Origin: Elmis aenea
Lineage: Eukaryota > Arthropoda > Insecta > Coleoptera > Elmidae
DNA: 64,000 nt
Reading direction: 5' to 3'
NCBI GenBank assembly: GCA_947652605.1
Contig: OX393577.1
Span: forward strand, 32,119,466 to 32,183,465
Each line of letters begins with the position of its first letter. Within the stretch, counting starts at the first letter, position 1. Positions 22,801 through 33,331 of the stretch are shown here, piece by piece. Made by a program: the position numbers and the translations under genes. The notes under the pieces are model-generated. The model made no database searches. It was not told the DNA's origin and was given only the letters and a program-made list of their open reading frames with translations.

Positions 22801-25640
22801 ATTTCCTTGTAATTTCATGCGAGAATCTTGAAGGCTTTGTTCACTAAGTTCTTCCAAAGTCGCAGTTGCAAGTGGTCCTTCATCAATGTTACAAGCTGTC
22901 CATGGATGCCAGTTCTGTTGTGGGGGTGACCATGGAACGACACCAGCAGGTGTTGGTTTTGAAGAAACAAAATCATCCAACACATGCATATTTAAAAGGG
23001 AAACAGATTCATTATTGTTGGGTGAAACAGGTACCGGTATAACATTTAAACTTTGCAAACAGTCCTGAACTTGTGTCCTTAATTCTGGAGTAATTCTGAC
23101 TTCATATGGTTTCATTTCATTGCCAGTTTTCTCTTTTTTTAATGTACCTGCGTATGCTTCGATCACACCAAGATGGAATAACTGGCGAACGAGTGACAAA
23201 GCACAACTCTTACTAGCTATCTGTTTATTTGAACCCGTGTCTCGACCATAAACATTTCGACCCAACTGCTTGACATAGAAACTCATTTCAGCCACAAAAC
23301 TCCTAAAAACACAATAAAGTTTACAAATAATAAATTTAAAACATGAAATACTCACATTCATGATTTCATTTATGTTAAGAAGTAGTTGTGAAGAATGCTA
23401 CAAAATCAAAAAAATGTACAGTTGTTTTAGGAGTATGGTATGAATTATAATTATAAATACATAATAAAGCTGGATCTAAAGCTTAATTATGTATTTAAAA
23501 ACATGTAATTTATTAAATTACTAGAATTTACCAATTTCACTGTAACATCATGTATAAAATATCGAAATACATGATGTGCAGTAATAAATATGAGAATGTT
23601 ATGTCAATAGCTCTATAAAAAAAAAGTGCATCATCAATTGTACTATTCTGTACCTGCGGCAAAATAATACAATTGCTAAATGTTGCTTGTCAGTAACAAA
23701 TACACAACTGTACATAATTTCGATTTTTAAGCATCATTTGGAATTACAAAACATAAAAAATAAAACATGCATGCTTAATAATCAGTAAATAGAAATATTT
23801 CAGTTATGAATTAAGGGTACTTGGTATCTCTATAATTAAAAAAGTTACATATACCCCTTTGATCAAATATTTGAATTTATAACTGTTCATCGACTTCAAA
23901 ATGTATTAACTGGTATACAGGCTGTCACACAAAAAACGCCGCAAGCTGTAACTCCGTTATTTGTGGTCCGATTTTGGTGAACAAAAAATCAAATGAAATG
24001 TCTGTTCAAAAACTATAAACTGAATTGCATTTCAATTTTTTTCAAGGTCAACTTAAATATCAAACGATAGTCAAGTTTTTTTTTCCAAATGGCACCATCT
24101 ATTTTTTTTTACTAAAAATAAAAGTTTAACTAAAATAGGTTGTTAGGTTTCACAAAATTTTCAAGCATGCCGTGGAAAACAAAAAAAATCGTAATCAATA
24201 ATATCATTTAAATACCGTCAGTGTGGTATTTAAATGACATTTGTTGATTAAGATTTTTTTGTTTTCCACGGCATGCTTGAAAATTTTGTGAAACCTAACC
24301 TATTTTAGTTAAACTTTTATTTTTTATTTCTTATTAGTTTTGCACTAAAATTAACTTATGATTACATCATTGAATTCAGAAAAATAATGCCTACCAGATT
24401 TAGTAAAAAAAAATAGATGGTGCCATTTGGAAAAACAAAATTGACTATCGTTTGACATTTAAGTTGACCTTGAAAAAAATTGAAATGCAATTCAGTTTAT
24501 AGTATTTGAACAGACATTTAATTTGATTTTTTGTTCACCAAAATCGGACCACAAATAACGGAGTTACAGCTTGCGGCGTTTTTTGTGTGACAGCCTGTAT
24601 ACAGAATACCATGATAAATAAAAAAAATTGAATTATGTAATAGAAATTTTGAATGAACTGCACAACTTAATGTATTATGATTTCTAGCAGTGTATAAAAA
24701 AAACAAATATTTGATAGCATGTAACAACAGAAGTTGGAATATGAAAATATATAAAAATGTGTTTACTTCGTATGATCGGGTCCAACAGGGGTATATTTAT
24801 AGTCTGAGTTAATTTTATTGGATTGCATAAACTGATGTAATTTTGATTTTGAATTTTCAATCGTCCAGTTTCCATGAATTTGCGCATTTATATCCAAATC
24901 TTCTGCTTCTTCTACACGTTTTTGTTGTTGCATACGATCAATGTAAGACCAGTGTTCATTGCCTTGGTTATGGTTGAGTGGACGATATGCTTCACCTAAA
25001 CTAGATGGACCCATACCTTCTCTAAATACTGAACGTTGTGGGGCATCAGGGGGTGGGAAATTAACTAAAATATAGAGACGTACGGAATATATTCGAGCAT
25101 CTGAAATTCGGATGCAGAAGATGATTCTGCTATAAGAGGCCTTAGTTTAAGAGGCATATTGTTAGGTTGCATAAAAAACCAGACGTTTTGGTGACTAGTT
25201 TGGGCACATAAACCCCGACGAACTGAACTCGTCACAACCAGCTAGGGGTTAACTGTTTAACTCACCTGGGGCCATGGTATTACTGTCTTGTTGGCTAGGA
25301 AGTTGTATGTCAGCTGGTACATCATTTGCATTTACGAGACCTTGTCGAACCAAATAATTCACATAGTCCCGTGCTGCATTACTTTGTGCATCTTTTTTAT
25401 TTGTCGAATTTCCTGCACCCACATAACTGCAACCCTCGACTCGAACTTCACATAAAAAGCGCTGTCTATGTTTAGGACCTAAGAAATAATTGAATTATAA
25501 AAGTATATACATGTTAAGCCTTTATTTAATGGTTAAGACAGCTCTCTGTAAAGATAATTACCAGTGGGTCGCACGTCAAACATAGGTTCAACTTTAGTTT
25601 TCTGACAATATTGATGTAAAAATGACTTTACATCACCCAT
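10860..25640 (-). CDS. mle: maleless / DHX9 (RNA helicase A), complete, 13 exons, 1234 residues
   Basis: ATP-dependent DExH helicase that unwinds dsRNA and RNA:DNA hybrids in the nucleus. In flies it loads roX RNA in the dosage-compensation complex. Exons 5' to 3': 25640-25562, 25478-25266, 25064-24767, 23302-22680, 17898-17573, 17481-17206, 17146-16853, 16537-16163, 16104-15826, 15760-15497, 15438-15247, 15192-15034, 11186-10860. The sum is 3705 nt in frame with one stop. Start [16 protein letters not shown]. dsRBD1 about 1-75; dsRBD2 about 197-270; Walker A GNTGCGKTTQ about 400-409 (split by intron 4); DEIH about 500-503; SAT about 532-534; acidic insert DDDDD in exon 6; motif [10 protein letters not shown] about 755-762; HA2/OB-fold after that; glycine-rich RGG tail (about 1166-1234). 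Length matches the family. Intron 5 uses a GC donor. Introns 3, 4 and 12 (1.5, 4.8, 3.8 kb) hold transposons; the rest are 54-315 nt. Confidence 0.97.
11352..12236. mobile_element. TA-flanked MITE (ACTTGGGAC ends) in intron 12 of mle
   Basis: Terminal repeats of about 25 nt: CTGTAGAATAGGGCTACTTG on the left and the complement of CCGGTAGAATGGGGCTACTT on the right. Both are flanked by TA. Further CTTGGGAC-type motifs occur inside. Non-coding. Carries the nested 165-bp element at 11656-11820. Confidence 0.75.
11656..11820. mobile_element. 165-bp TA-flanked MITE nested in the previous element
   Basis: Ends CTACCTCTGTTCAAAAATGA and its exact complement, with TA on each side. Non-coding. Confidence 0.85.
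12496..13712. mobile_element. Fold-back element B1 (CAGGGTGGTCC ends), 1217 bp
   Basis: Two nearly identical inverted arms of about 580 bp meet near 13105. Tips CAGGGTGGTCCAAATTCGAT with TA on both sides. A box CATGGATATCTCGG starts 27 nt from the tip. Arms contain A-rich runs and no stable ORF. In intron 12 of mle. Confidence 0.9.
13783..14280 (+). mobile_element. Half of a fold-back related to family B
   Basis: Tip CAAGGTGGACTAAATTCC after TA. ATCTCGG lies about 33 nt in, as in family B. No inverted partner is found to the right, so one arm is missing or the right boundary is wrong. Non-coding, in intron 12 of mle. Confidence 0.5.
17482..17572 (-). other. mle: GC-AG intron 5 of mle
   Basis: Exon 5 must end after ATG at 17573 to join GTTGTACTT (17481) in frame and give NSDFIMVVLRDM, a conserved helicase segment just after DEIH. 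The donor then reads GCAAGT. The nearby GT (two codons on) gives the wrong frame. The acceptor is CTTATAG. All other donors of the gene are GT. Confidence 0.85.
18513..18700 (+). mobile_element. Fold-back family C, left end only
   Basis: TA, then CAGGGTGATTGAAATTCG, and CATGGGGATCTTG starting 26 nt from the tip. Matches the arms of the copy at 44654-46250. Its partner arm is not present nearby. In intron 4 of mle. Confidence 0.55.
19494..21497. mobile_element. TA-flanked element (CTACGTTTACATGG ends) nested in B2
   Basis: Left CTACGTTTACATGGTGAAAT, right its complement, TA on both sides. Arms also share ATTAATACGCAT. B1 carries the uninterrupted sequence around this point, which supports the boundaries. 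Carries A1 inside. Confidence 0.8.
19711..21201. mobile_element. Fold-back element A1, about 1.49 kb
   Basis: Arms of about 720 bp, inverted, meeting near 20460. Right tip CAGGGTTCTCGTTTTTCG in the inward reading; left tip degraded (CAGAGATCTCG). TA on both sides. The box TATGGGGATCTCG starts 26 nt from the right tip. Short open frames on both strands (around 19851-20075 and 20845-21042) are the same sequence read from each arm, not genes. Confidence 0.88.
22156..22640. mobile_element. MITE with AGGTTTGTTCCAAC ends in intron 4 of mle
   Basis: Left AGGTTTGTTCCAACA, right TGTTGGAACAAACCT. 485 bp, non-coding. It ends only 40 nt from exon 4. No clear target duplication. Confidence 0.7.
23918..24597. 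mobile_element. Fold-back element in intron 3 of mle, 680 bp
   Basis: Tips CAGGCTGTCACACAAAAAAC in inverted order, TA on both sides. Arms of about 310 bp meet near 24210 and include TTTCCACGGCATGCTTGAAA-type sequence. The right arm has a ~70-nt extra segment. Non-coding. Confidence 0.88.
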
Positions 25641-25680
25641 TTTTCATAAATTAATTGCGGATGTAACTTATATGGCAATA

Positions 25681-25688
25681 AATCGATA
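25681..25688 (-). promoter_or_regulatory. DRE-like box upstream of mle
   Basis: TATCGATT on the minus strand, 41 nt before the start codon, one base from the insect DREF site TATCGATA. Position fits a promoter-proximal or 5' UTR site. One short match in AT-rich DNA may be chance. Confidence 0.25.
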
Positions 25689-26232
25689 GCTCAAACACAA
25701 CGTTCAAACACCGGCAACTAACCTTCACAATTTACAAAATGAAGATAGTTTACATCAGTGTTACCAACAAAAACGTTTTGTATGAAACGTTGAAAAAAAT
25801 TTAGGTGTACAAGGCAACGTTCAGCAACGATGTTCGCCATGTGAAAAGCCATACTGATAACAGATTGAAATACTTTGTGCAGAAATCTTTAACGTGCTTA
25901 AAACACTTTAGTGTACTATAAATCATTAATTAATTTGCTTAAATATGTACACCAAAATTAATTCCAGTAAACTCTTCGTTTTTGTATTTTCATTCGCTTC
26001 ACTTAAAACGATATTTTTAAAATTTATGAGTTCTTGGAAAGTGTATTCGAATTCGCAGATTTTTCTGTATTCCGATTTTAAAGTGGCCCCGTTTTAACGC
26101 TTTTGCACAGGTGCCTTATAACATCATAACTGAACCACACACTATTAATTATAATTTACAATCACAGAACATTTACAATATGACAAATTATTAATATATC
26201 AATTAAACTATATATGCGTGGGATGGGCCTCT

Positions 26233-26480
26233 AAAGGGCAGGCAATGACTTTGGTATGTACCACTCCTTAGATAAAAGTATTTTACATATCCCCTGCAAA
26301 TTTCATGAAATAATCTTTTTCCGTAAACTAGATTTTTTTTTTTTACTTATAATGTATATAACATTTTTTATTCCGCCAAAGACGGGCAGGCAATGGCTTT
26401 TGCATAAACTACCCTCTAGATAAAGATATTGTACATATCCCCTGCAAATATCATAAAAAAATCTCTTTTTGTTATCGACG
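26233..26480. repeat. Two diverged direct copies of a ~150-bp unit
   Basis: GGGCAGGCAATG begins each copy (about 26238 and 26384). Both continue with a TAGATAAA motif and ACATATCCCCTGCAAAT, ending in AATCTYTTT. Head-to-tail, non-coding. Possibly the 3' end of a retrotransposon duplicated in tandem. Confidence 0.55.
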
Positions 26481-27065
26481 AAACGATAAATAACTTTCCA
26501 TTTAACTTATTTGCCGGGCCGTGCATACACTTAGCAAAGACACAAACCGAGGCTAGGAACCACGGGCTATCTTCACACAAATAGTAAAATTGGCTATTAC
26601 TTACAGTAGGTTCTACGTTAAACAAAGTAAAATAGTAATTTACTTTTTTAATGGAAACATAATCAGTTCGTAGAAAAAGTACTGTGCGTACTGTGTCTCT
26701 ATAAATTACATTAACAATTTGATAATATTTAAAACAAAACTTTTGTTTTTTCGTTGGTAGGTACTATGTATCTGTTTTCATCAATTTTTTACAACTGAAC
26801 AGTATTCTTGTTGCTGCTTACAAAAAATGTTAATACTTAATATTTTGACATGCCGTATGTATTTAGATACCCATTACAAATTGACCATGAGATTCAGAGG
26901 AATAATATGCAAATAAACTGAAGAAAAAAGTTAAACAAATTTAGTTATCTTATACATCAACGATTTTTATTTATATAATCAGCGCCGCCGCTAGAAGTTG
27001 CGGGGCCCTGGGCTAAATCTTAAAGCGTGGATCCTTAGTGAGAATATTCAATGATATTTTTTATA

Positions 27066-27729
27066 CGGGGTGTAGACTTGGGTCACGCAACATAGCAATT
27101 TCAATGGTAAAATTTTAAAAGTCTTATATTATCTCCTCTAATTATTTCAGAAAAAAAGTGCAAATAGGTTTTTTGTAGAAAAAAAATTCTGTAACCATAA
27201 ATGTAATCAATATTAATTTTTAGTTTTTCAATAACTGAAAATTAAGCAAATTAAAAAACGCGTTTTGACAAAAATCTGTAGTGGCTTGGAATTATGCCGT
27301 GACAACTGCCCAGCCTAATGTCACTTACTGTCACTTTGACGCGGAATTCATTCTTAATTATCCTTCATATTTTATCAAACATTTATTTTAAACAGTTAGT
27401 TATCTTTTTATTCCAAGAAATAATAAAAATGATAATTAAGAATAAGCTTCGCGTCAAAGTGACAGTACAACTGTTTTTAGGATGGCAGTTGTCATAGCAT
27501 AATTCCAAGGCACTACAGATTTTTGTGAAAACGCGTTTTTTAAATTGCTTAATTTTCAGTTATTGGAAAACTAAAAATTAATATTGATTACATTTATAGA
27601 TACAGAATTTTTTTCTCTACAAAAATTTTTCTTGCACTTTTTTTCTAAAATAATTAGGGGAGATAATATACGACTTTTAAAATTTTACCATTGAAATTGC
27701 TATGTTGCGTGGTCCAAGTCTACACCCTG
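27066..27729. mobile_element. Fold-back element H1, 664 bp
   Basis: Tips CGGGGTGTAGACTTGG and the complement of CAGGGTGTAGACTTGG, TA on each side. Arms of about 310 bp meet near 27400 and include TTGCTATGTTGCGTG. Related to H2 at 33332-34253. Confidence 0.88.
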
Positions 27730-28237
27730 TATAACAGATTTGTAATAAAATAAAATATTGAAGTAGATAAGGTTAAAATAAAATACCAAAGCAAATTAAA
27801 TATGAATTTATTTTTATAAGAAAAAAGAAAGGATTATTTTTGGAAGTTACATTTTTTAACATTCATTTCCGTAAAGGAATGTATCAAATTTTCATAATTT
27901 AAACTATCACATAATTCACTTTCTATGGATAGTAGTCAGAGCCGGATCTGCTTCATTTACACCCCTAGGCAGAAAATGACTACGCCCCAGTCAATGGCGT
28001 ATCATCGTCAGCGTGGATCCAGGGGCGCTATTCCCAACTCGCTCGCTTTGAACAGCAGTGCTCATGAAAGCGAGCGTCGTCAATGCGAGTGGAGTGGTCG
28101 CTTCTGTATTCTCATCTACCCCTGCCTTTGCAATTCTTCGACGCGAGTGGGTAGATGTTGCAACATTGGAATTTTGCGTGGTCTGTCACTTTGCCGCCAG
28201 TTTTTGAATGTTCTGTGGTTTTTGTTTTGATTGATTA

Positions 28238-28386
28238 TGGGGAAATTAACGGAGCAGCAGAAACCAGCATTAGTAGAAATTCTTGAGAGAATAGTTAATT
28301 ATTGTGGCAAATTTTCACAAAATTTTACATATAACGATGCCCAAAAGCAATGGAGTGTAATTGCTACAAATTTAAATAGTATGTAA
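28238..28386 (+). pseudogene. Myb/SANT-like DNA-binding domain fragment
   Basis: Open frame of 49 codons: MGKLTEQQKPALVEILERIV, NYCGKFSQNFTYNDAQKQW, SVIATNLNSM, then stop. The pattern (TEQQKxxLVE...W..IAxxLNS) fits the zeste/Myb-SANT-like domain used by Harbinger transposons and many insect genes. It stops where such domains normally reach the third helix. Fragment only. Confidence 0.5.
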
Positions 28387-28459
28387 AATGTATTGGAATG
28401 AGTATCCCTCGAAAGTCTACATTTTTTTCGAAATTCATCGACATTTAATTGTGTAAATG

Positions 28460-29547
28460 TAGGGTTGCCAGATATCCTGAATGTATAAAAAGAACAATAC
28501 AAATCAAAAAAGAGAGCATTGCGGAATTAACTGAAAAACACATTTATTAAGAAAAAATTTGCACAATTGTAGCAAAAATAGATTATTTTTATATATTATT
28601 TCTAATTACACATATATCAGTAAAATTATTTACATATATTCATAAATATAATATAAATCATTGAAAATTAGTTTCTTTGGTTGGAGAAATCACGTCCTAA
28701 TAAACTAACATACCTAGTATAAAGTAGCCTTCTCCCCAATAAAATCGGTTATTTAGATTCCTTTCCATATTATTAATAAGAAAAAAATATTTATTCATTA
28801 AATACCTAAATTTATTAGAATCGATAAAGTTGGTTTCTCCTGTTGTTTGATTATAGGTTAAACAAACGAAAAGTTGCTGGTTTTCAAACAGGTTTATTCG
28901 TTACAAATTTTAAAAAAGATCCGACATGTTTCGCCGATGTTATTTTATCGGCATGCTCAGGGATGTTTTTTTAAAAAGTTGAAAAATGTTGAATTATGTT
29001 AAAATTGTTGAACATTTGTGTTGTTTTAAAATCAACAGATAATTAAATTTTTTCACAAATGTTCAACAATTTTAACATAATTCAACATTTTTCAACTTTT
29101 TAAAAAAACATCCCTGAGGATGCCGATAAAATAACATCGGCGAAACATGTGGGATCTTTTTTAAAATTTGCAACGAATAAACCTGTTTGAAAACCAGCAA
29201 CTTTTCGTTTATTTAATTTATTAGAATCTTTTGGTTCTTTAAGAAACATTTTTTTCATACATTTATTCCTTTTTAATAAAATTTAATTTTTGAAGTAATA
29301 GATGTTAGGATGTTTTTCTGTATTATTTTTAAACTCATCATAAAAATAATTACAAGAAATATTCTTGTAATTGTATGCATTAAGTTTAAGTTCGAATATT
29401 AAATGAACTTCACTAAACATTCTCATTTCAAAAAAGGGTAACCGAAAAAGAGAACAAAAGTGAACATTTTTACATGAAAAAAGAAAAAGAAATATCAGAA
29501 TTAAAAAAGAGAAAATGTTTCTTTAAAGTGATATTCTGGCAACCCTA
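28460..29547. mobile_element. hAT element (TAGGGTTGCCAGA ends), non-autonomous
   Basis: Left TAGGGTTGCCAGATATCC, right the complement of TAGGGTTGCCAGAATATC. Perfect 8-bp target duplication TGTAAATG (28452-28459, 29548-29555). 1088 bp, no coding sequence. Carries a palindromic insertion at 28858-29216. Confidence 0.9.
28858..29216. mobile_element. Fold-back MITE with TTAA-like edges
   Basis: Arms of about 125 bp plus AT-rich second-level repeats: AACGAAAAGTTGCTGGTTTT and complement, and GATGTTATTTTATCGGCAT and complement. The edges read TTAA on both sides, so a TTAA target is possible. Non-coding. Confidence 0.75.
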
Positions 29548-30144
29548 TGTAAATGAATTTAATAATATTAAATTATAAGGTTCGGCCACATCATTTTAAG
29601 CCTGTTCTGTCCTCAATTAAATTGATAAATTTAATATCATCCATAATAAAAGAAAACAACAACTCACAACACACACAAAGGTTACGATTTGAGTGCAAAG
29701 CGAGCGGTATTTGCCAAGAGGAGTGGGTCTACCCACTCGCGTTGAACGCGAATGGAGCGCCTGCGAGAGACGTTGGGAATACGATTGTCAGTGGTTTATG
29801 CACCCCTAGCGTTCAACGGTAGCGATATCGCTGAACAGGAGGAGTTGAGAATACCAGCCCTGGTGCAAGTCTGTAAATGTGGCCATAAAATATATATTTC
29901 TAAAAAAATTGTTGCAATCTAAACCTTAAAAAAAAACTAATTTTTTGGGGAACAAATCCTAATGGGCCCCAAAATCTTTCAAGCCCTGGTGCAGTCCTAC
30001 CATCTGCGCTATAGGATGATACGCCATATGAAATGTTAAGAATTGGTGAATTAAAAAAGAATTCAAAAAAATATGGGTAGTAGGTAATATGTATGATATA
30101 TTGATATATATTACCTATTACAAAACAACTTGCATAAAAACATA

Positions 30145-31538
30145 CAGTTCTCGTTTTTCGAGGGCCACTATGGGGATCTCCTAAACAGTAAGAGTTACGA
30201 CTTCGGTTTAATTATGGCAAAGTTGTATATTCAGGTGCTTAATAATTTGACGCAAACAGAACTTATCCAGCTTTTTTAGTTTTTGAGATATAGGGGGAAA
30301 AGTAAAAAAGTGGGTTTTTGTTTTTTGCCCGTAACTTTATCATTTGATGTGGAATTTCATTTCTGTAATAACTTTTTCATCGCCACTTTTTGCAAGGAAT
30401 CAGAATCCCCAATTATATTTTCCATGCGACGTTTCGCTTTTTTTAAACCATCATCAGGTAAATTTTTTTTATGGTCGCTATATCTGCTTTTAACGCCAAT
30501 TAGAAGAGAATTTTCTTTTGAATTCGACAATGTGTAACACTTGGCACTCTTTTAACACAATTGTTGTTAAAAATTGCAAAAACAAATATTTTATTTTGAA
30601 AAAATCCTAATCGGCATAGTAAATAATTGTCTTCGTTCCTTTTTCCTTGTTTTGACGTTTCATAACTATTTTTTATAAATTTTACAAAACAGCCACTTTC
30701 TCCGTTTCATGGTGACTTAGAAAAGGGTTAATTAATAAAATTGACATTTCGTTAACAAATAATATGTTGAGAATGCATTAACATTGTTTACTTATTAGCA
30801 AATATTTTTAGAATATTTTTCTCAGTTAAGTAATAAAATACACTGATACAATAATCTCTTATTTGGCCTACAAGAATGTGCAACAAAATTTTCGTAACCA
30901 AATATAAGTTTTCATAGTTTTTAAAAAACGTCAAAAAATCTGTTTACTTACTGTTTACTGCCCTTAACGCAGATGAAGGGCATAACTCGTTGAAAATGTA
31001 ACCAAAGCGTTCGTTTGATAAGTTAAGTTAGTTCTTAGTTGGGTGACCATAAAGCATGAACGAAATGCCGATTAGGAATTTTTCAAAATAAAATATTTGT
31101 TTTTGGCATTTTTAACAATTGTTTTAAAAAAAGTGCTAAGTTTTATACATTATCGAATTCAGAATAAAATTCTCTTCCAATTGGCGTTAAAATCAGATAT
31201 AGCGACCATGAGAAAAAATTTACCTGATGATGGTTTAAAAAAAGCGAAACGTCGCATGGAAAATATAATTGGGGATTCTGATTCCTTGCAAAAAGTGGCC
31301 ATAAAAAAGTTTTTACAGAAATGAAATTCGACATCAAATGATAAAGTTACGGGCAAAAAACAAAAACCCACTTTTTTACTTTTCCCCCTATATCTCAAAA
31401 ACTAAAAAAGCTGGATAAGTTCTGTTTGCGTCAAATTATTAAGCACCTGAATATACAACTTTGCCCTAATTTAACGGAAGTCGTAACTCTTACCGTTTAC
31501 GAGATCCCCATAGAGGCCCTCGAAAAACGAGAACCCTG
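30145..31538. mobile_element. Fold-back element A2, about 1.39 kb
   Basis: Same family as A1 and A3. Left tip CAGTTCTCGTTTTTCGAGG after TA; right tip CAGGGTTCTCG in the inward reading, next to TG (TA mutated). Box TATGGGGATCTCG near each end. The right arm has a segment around 30985-31060 with no counterpart on the left. Confidence 0.88.
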
Positions 31539-32239
31539 TGTATATAGAAATTACAATTTGCGTCTTCTTTTTTTTCCTGAAAAATCGTGTATTTTATCGG
31601 AGATGTCTATAGCTATTGTAAATTTATTTTCAATAGATAGTATTGCCAAGGCGTTGAGTCTGTTTTTTTTTTATTGTGGCTCTTAAATACGTCATTAATC
31701 TTTTTTATAACGAAAAACTACGTTCCGGGGAAGAATTAGTCAAATGGGTGCATAGAAATATTCTTAATATATTATAAATATTTGGAATTTGGAAAAAAAC
31801 GCCCCATTTCGTTCGACGCCCTATGCAATTGCCTAGATTTGCCTCTATGTAGATCCGGCTATGATAGTAGCGCTAAAGATAACAAACTCTCTTGGTTCAT
31901 GGCAGATTTAAAATGATTTTTAATGATCTTCAATTTTGAGAAATTTCTCTCACTGCACTAACAACTGCAGTTATTGATAAAGTTAATAAATTCGTAGTGT
32001 TATGAATATGTTCGGAAATGAAACATTAAGTTGGTGACTTAACTCTAAACATTGAAGAGGTGTAGCATTTTCACCAATTTCGTATTTCGCAACTTCTGAA
32101 GAAAAAAAAACAACTCGTAATTCGGTAAATAACTCAGCGTCGTCGTTCGTCGTCATCTCTTAAGATTAGATCTAGATCTGAACAATTATTTTCAAGATCT
32201 TTATGTCATTTGACTACTTTTTGGTAATATAGTGTAGTC

Positions 32240-32294
32240 AGCGGTGGGCAAACCTATTTTAAAACTAGCAAGGGCCGCGGTTTGCCCACCGTTG
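32240..32294. mobile_element. 55-bp hAT MITE remnant in the ZMYM1-like transposase
   Basis: AGCGGTGGGCAAACC and GGTTTGCCCACCGTT are inverted at the ends. Flanks GTGTAGTC and GTGTAGAC agree at 7 of 8 bases. One of the smallest elements here; only the ends remain. Confidence 0.65.
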
Positions 32295-33149
32295 GTGTAG
32301 ACTCTACACTGTAGAGGAATCCAGAATAGTTCGAATGCTGCTCCGATTGTTCAAATCTTTCTGCTACAGTTTCAAGTCCTTGGCCTATAATGTTATTCTC
32401 TATAATATAGTAATTTTGGATTGGATCCGTCCCTTCATGCTTAAATAGTCGTACTTTTTTTTACGAAATTTCTTGTTTTCAAATTCTATACCATTATCAT
32501 TACAAATCTTTTTTGCAATTTCTATATTCAATTCAAAATTATAGTCTCGATAATTCTGAAAGTAGTTATTTAATCCTTTGAGAAGAGAAATAGCCCTACT
32601 TATATCTAAAGACTTGTTTTGTAAGCCTTTGCTTACTTTATCCACAGCAATCAAAAGATCGTACCAAATTATAGTAAACAGAACAAATTCAAAATTGATC
32701 TCATTTTCGGCTAAAGAAGTTGCTCACTGTTTATCGTAGCAACTTCAGTTTTCTCGCTCACTTCTTCTAGTGCATCTCCAATTTAGTTTATATGATGCAG
32801 TATAGGTTTTATAGATTACAAGATGATTTACCCGGCGTTGCAAGGGCGATTACAATTTTAATTACTTTTTTAACTTGAATAAGCCCAATAATTCCAAATC
32901 ATACACAAATGACATACTCTGATCAATCATCTTTTCATTTTCTTATAATTCCTTAAAAAATAACTATTTATTGCTTAAAAATTGAATAATAACTCAAATT
33001 TATTTTCTTTCGTCTTGTTTCAATTAAAAATGTACTAATAAAAATAATACTTCATGTACATTTATTACTAATTGTATACAAAACAATCTTTACTTGTGAA
33101 ATACACCGCGCCGTATCGTGCTATGACCAGGTATTTGCCGACGTAAAAT

Positions 33150-33331
33150 CGAATCCCGTCCAAGTAATTTTTTTTTTTTTAAATTGGTAATATGTGCTTG
33201 TACTTAAAGTTTGGCGTTAGATCTGCAAGGTCCTAAATAGTAACTGTGCAAAATTTGGTCCCGATCGGTCAACGGACCTAGGATTGTAAAGCGAACAAAC
33301 AAACAAACACACAAACAAGCTCTTTTATATA
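33150..33331 (+). repeat. Non-LTR retrotransposon 3' tail
   Basis: ATTTGGTCCCGATCGGTCAA followed by GAACAAACAAACAAACAC, a pattern common at the 3' ends of RTE-like LINEs and their SINEs. Only the tail is seen; H2 starts right after it. Confidence 0.5.

Larger units (their letters stand above)
25641..27065. other. 5' flank of mle and intergenic sequence
   Basis: Contains the mle promoter, which I cannot place, and the direct repeat at 26233-26480. A fragment reading CAGCGCCGCCGCTAGAAG near 26981-27000 looks like one end of a hAT element. No host gene seen. Confidence 0.4.
28018..29868. mobile_element. Element with CCAGGG...CAACTC ends holding a Myb/SANT-like fragment
   Basis: Left CCAGGGGCGCTATTCCCAAC, right the complement of CCAGGGCTGGTATTCTCAAC. 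No convincing target duplication. A Harbinger-type origin is possible because of the Myb/SANT-like fragment inside, but no nuclease is seen. Interrupted by the hAT at 28460-29547. Confidence 0.5.
27937..31863. mobile_element. hAT-like element (CAGAGCCGGATCT ends), 3.9 kb composite
   Basis: Left CAGAGCCGGATCTGC, right the complement of CATAGCCGGATCTAC. Flanks ATAGTAGT (27929-27936) and ATAGTAGC (31864-31871). Inside: a 1.85-kb element with CCAGGG ends, a 1.1-kb hAT, a fold-back and A2. No own transposase seen. Confidence 0.85.
27837..32700 (-). pseudogene. hAT transposase (ZMYM1-like) split by a 3.9-kb insertion
   Basis: Minus strand. First part about 32700-31872: AVDKVSKGLQNKSLD, LLKGLNNYFQNYRDYNFE, ETVAERFEQSEQHSNYSGF, then after a 55-bp MITE SEVAKYEIGENATPLQC and the dimerisation segment LKIIKNHFKSAMNQESLLSL. 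It stops at ALLS (31872), exactly at the target site of the 27937-31863 element. It resumes at 27928 with SIESELCDSLNYENLIHSFT and ends near 27837. Frameshifts and stops make it inactive. The N-terminal zinc finger is not seen. Confidence 0.82.

Noticed and set aside
25681..25688. TATCGATT as proof of DREF control of mle
   Set aside because: A single near-match in AT-rich DNA; kept only as a low-confidence site.
27925..28230. 101-codon frame at the left end of the 27937-31863 element
   Set aside because: Starts in the older hAT and crosses two element borders; no domain found.
33300..33320. AAACAAACAAAC microsatellite as an independent feature
   Set aside because: It is the usual tail of an RTE-like retrotransposon end.
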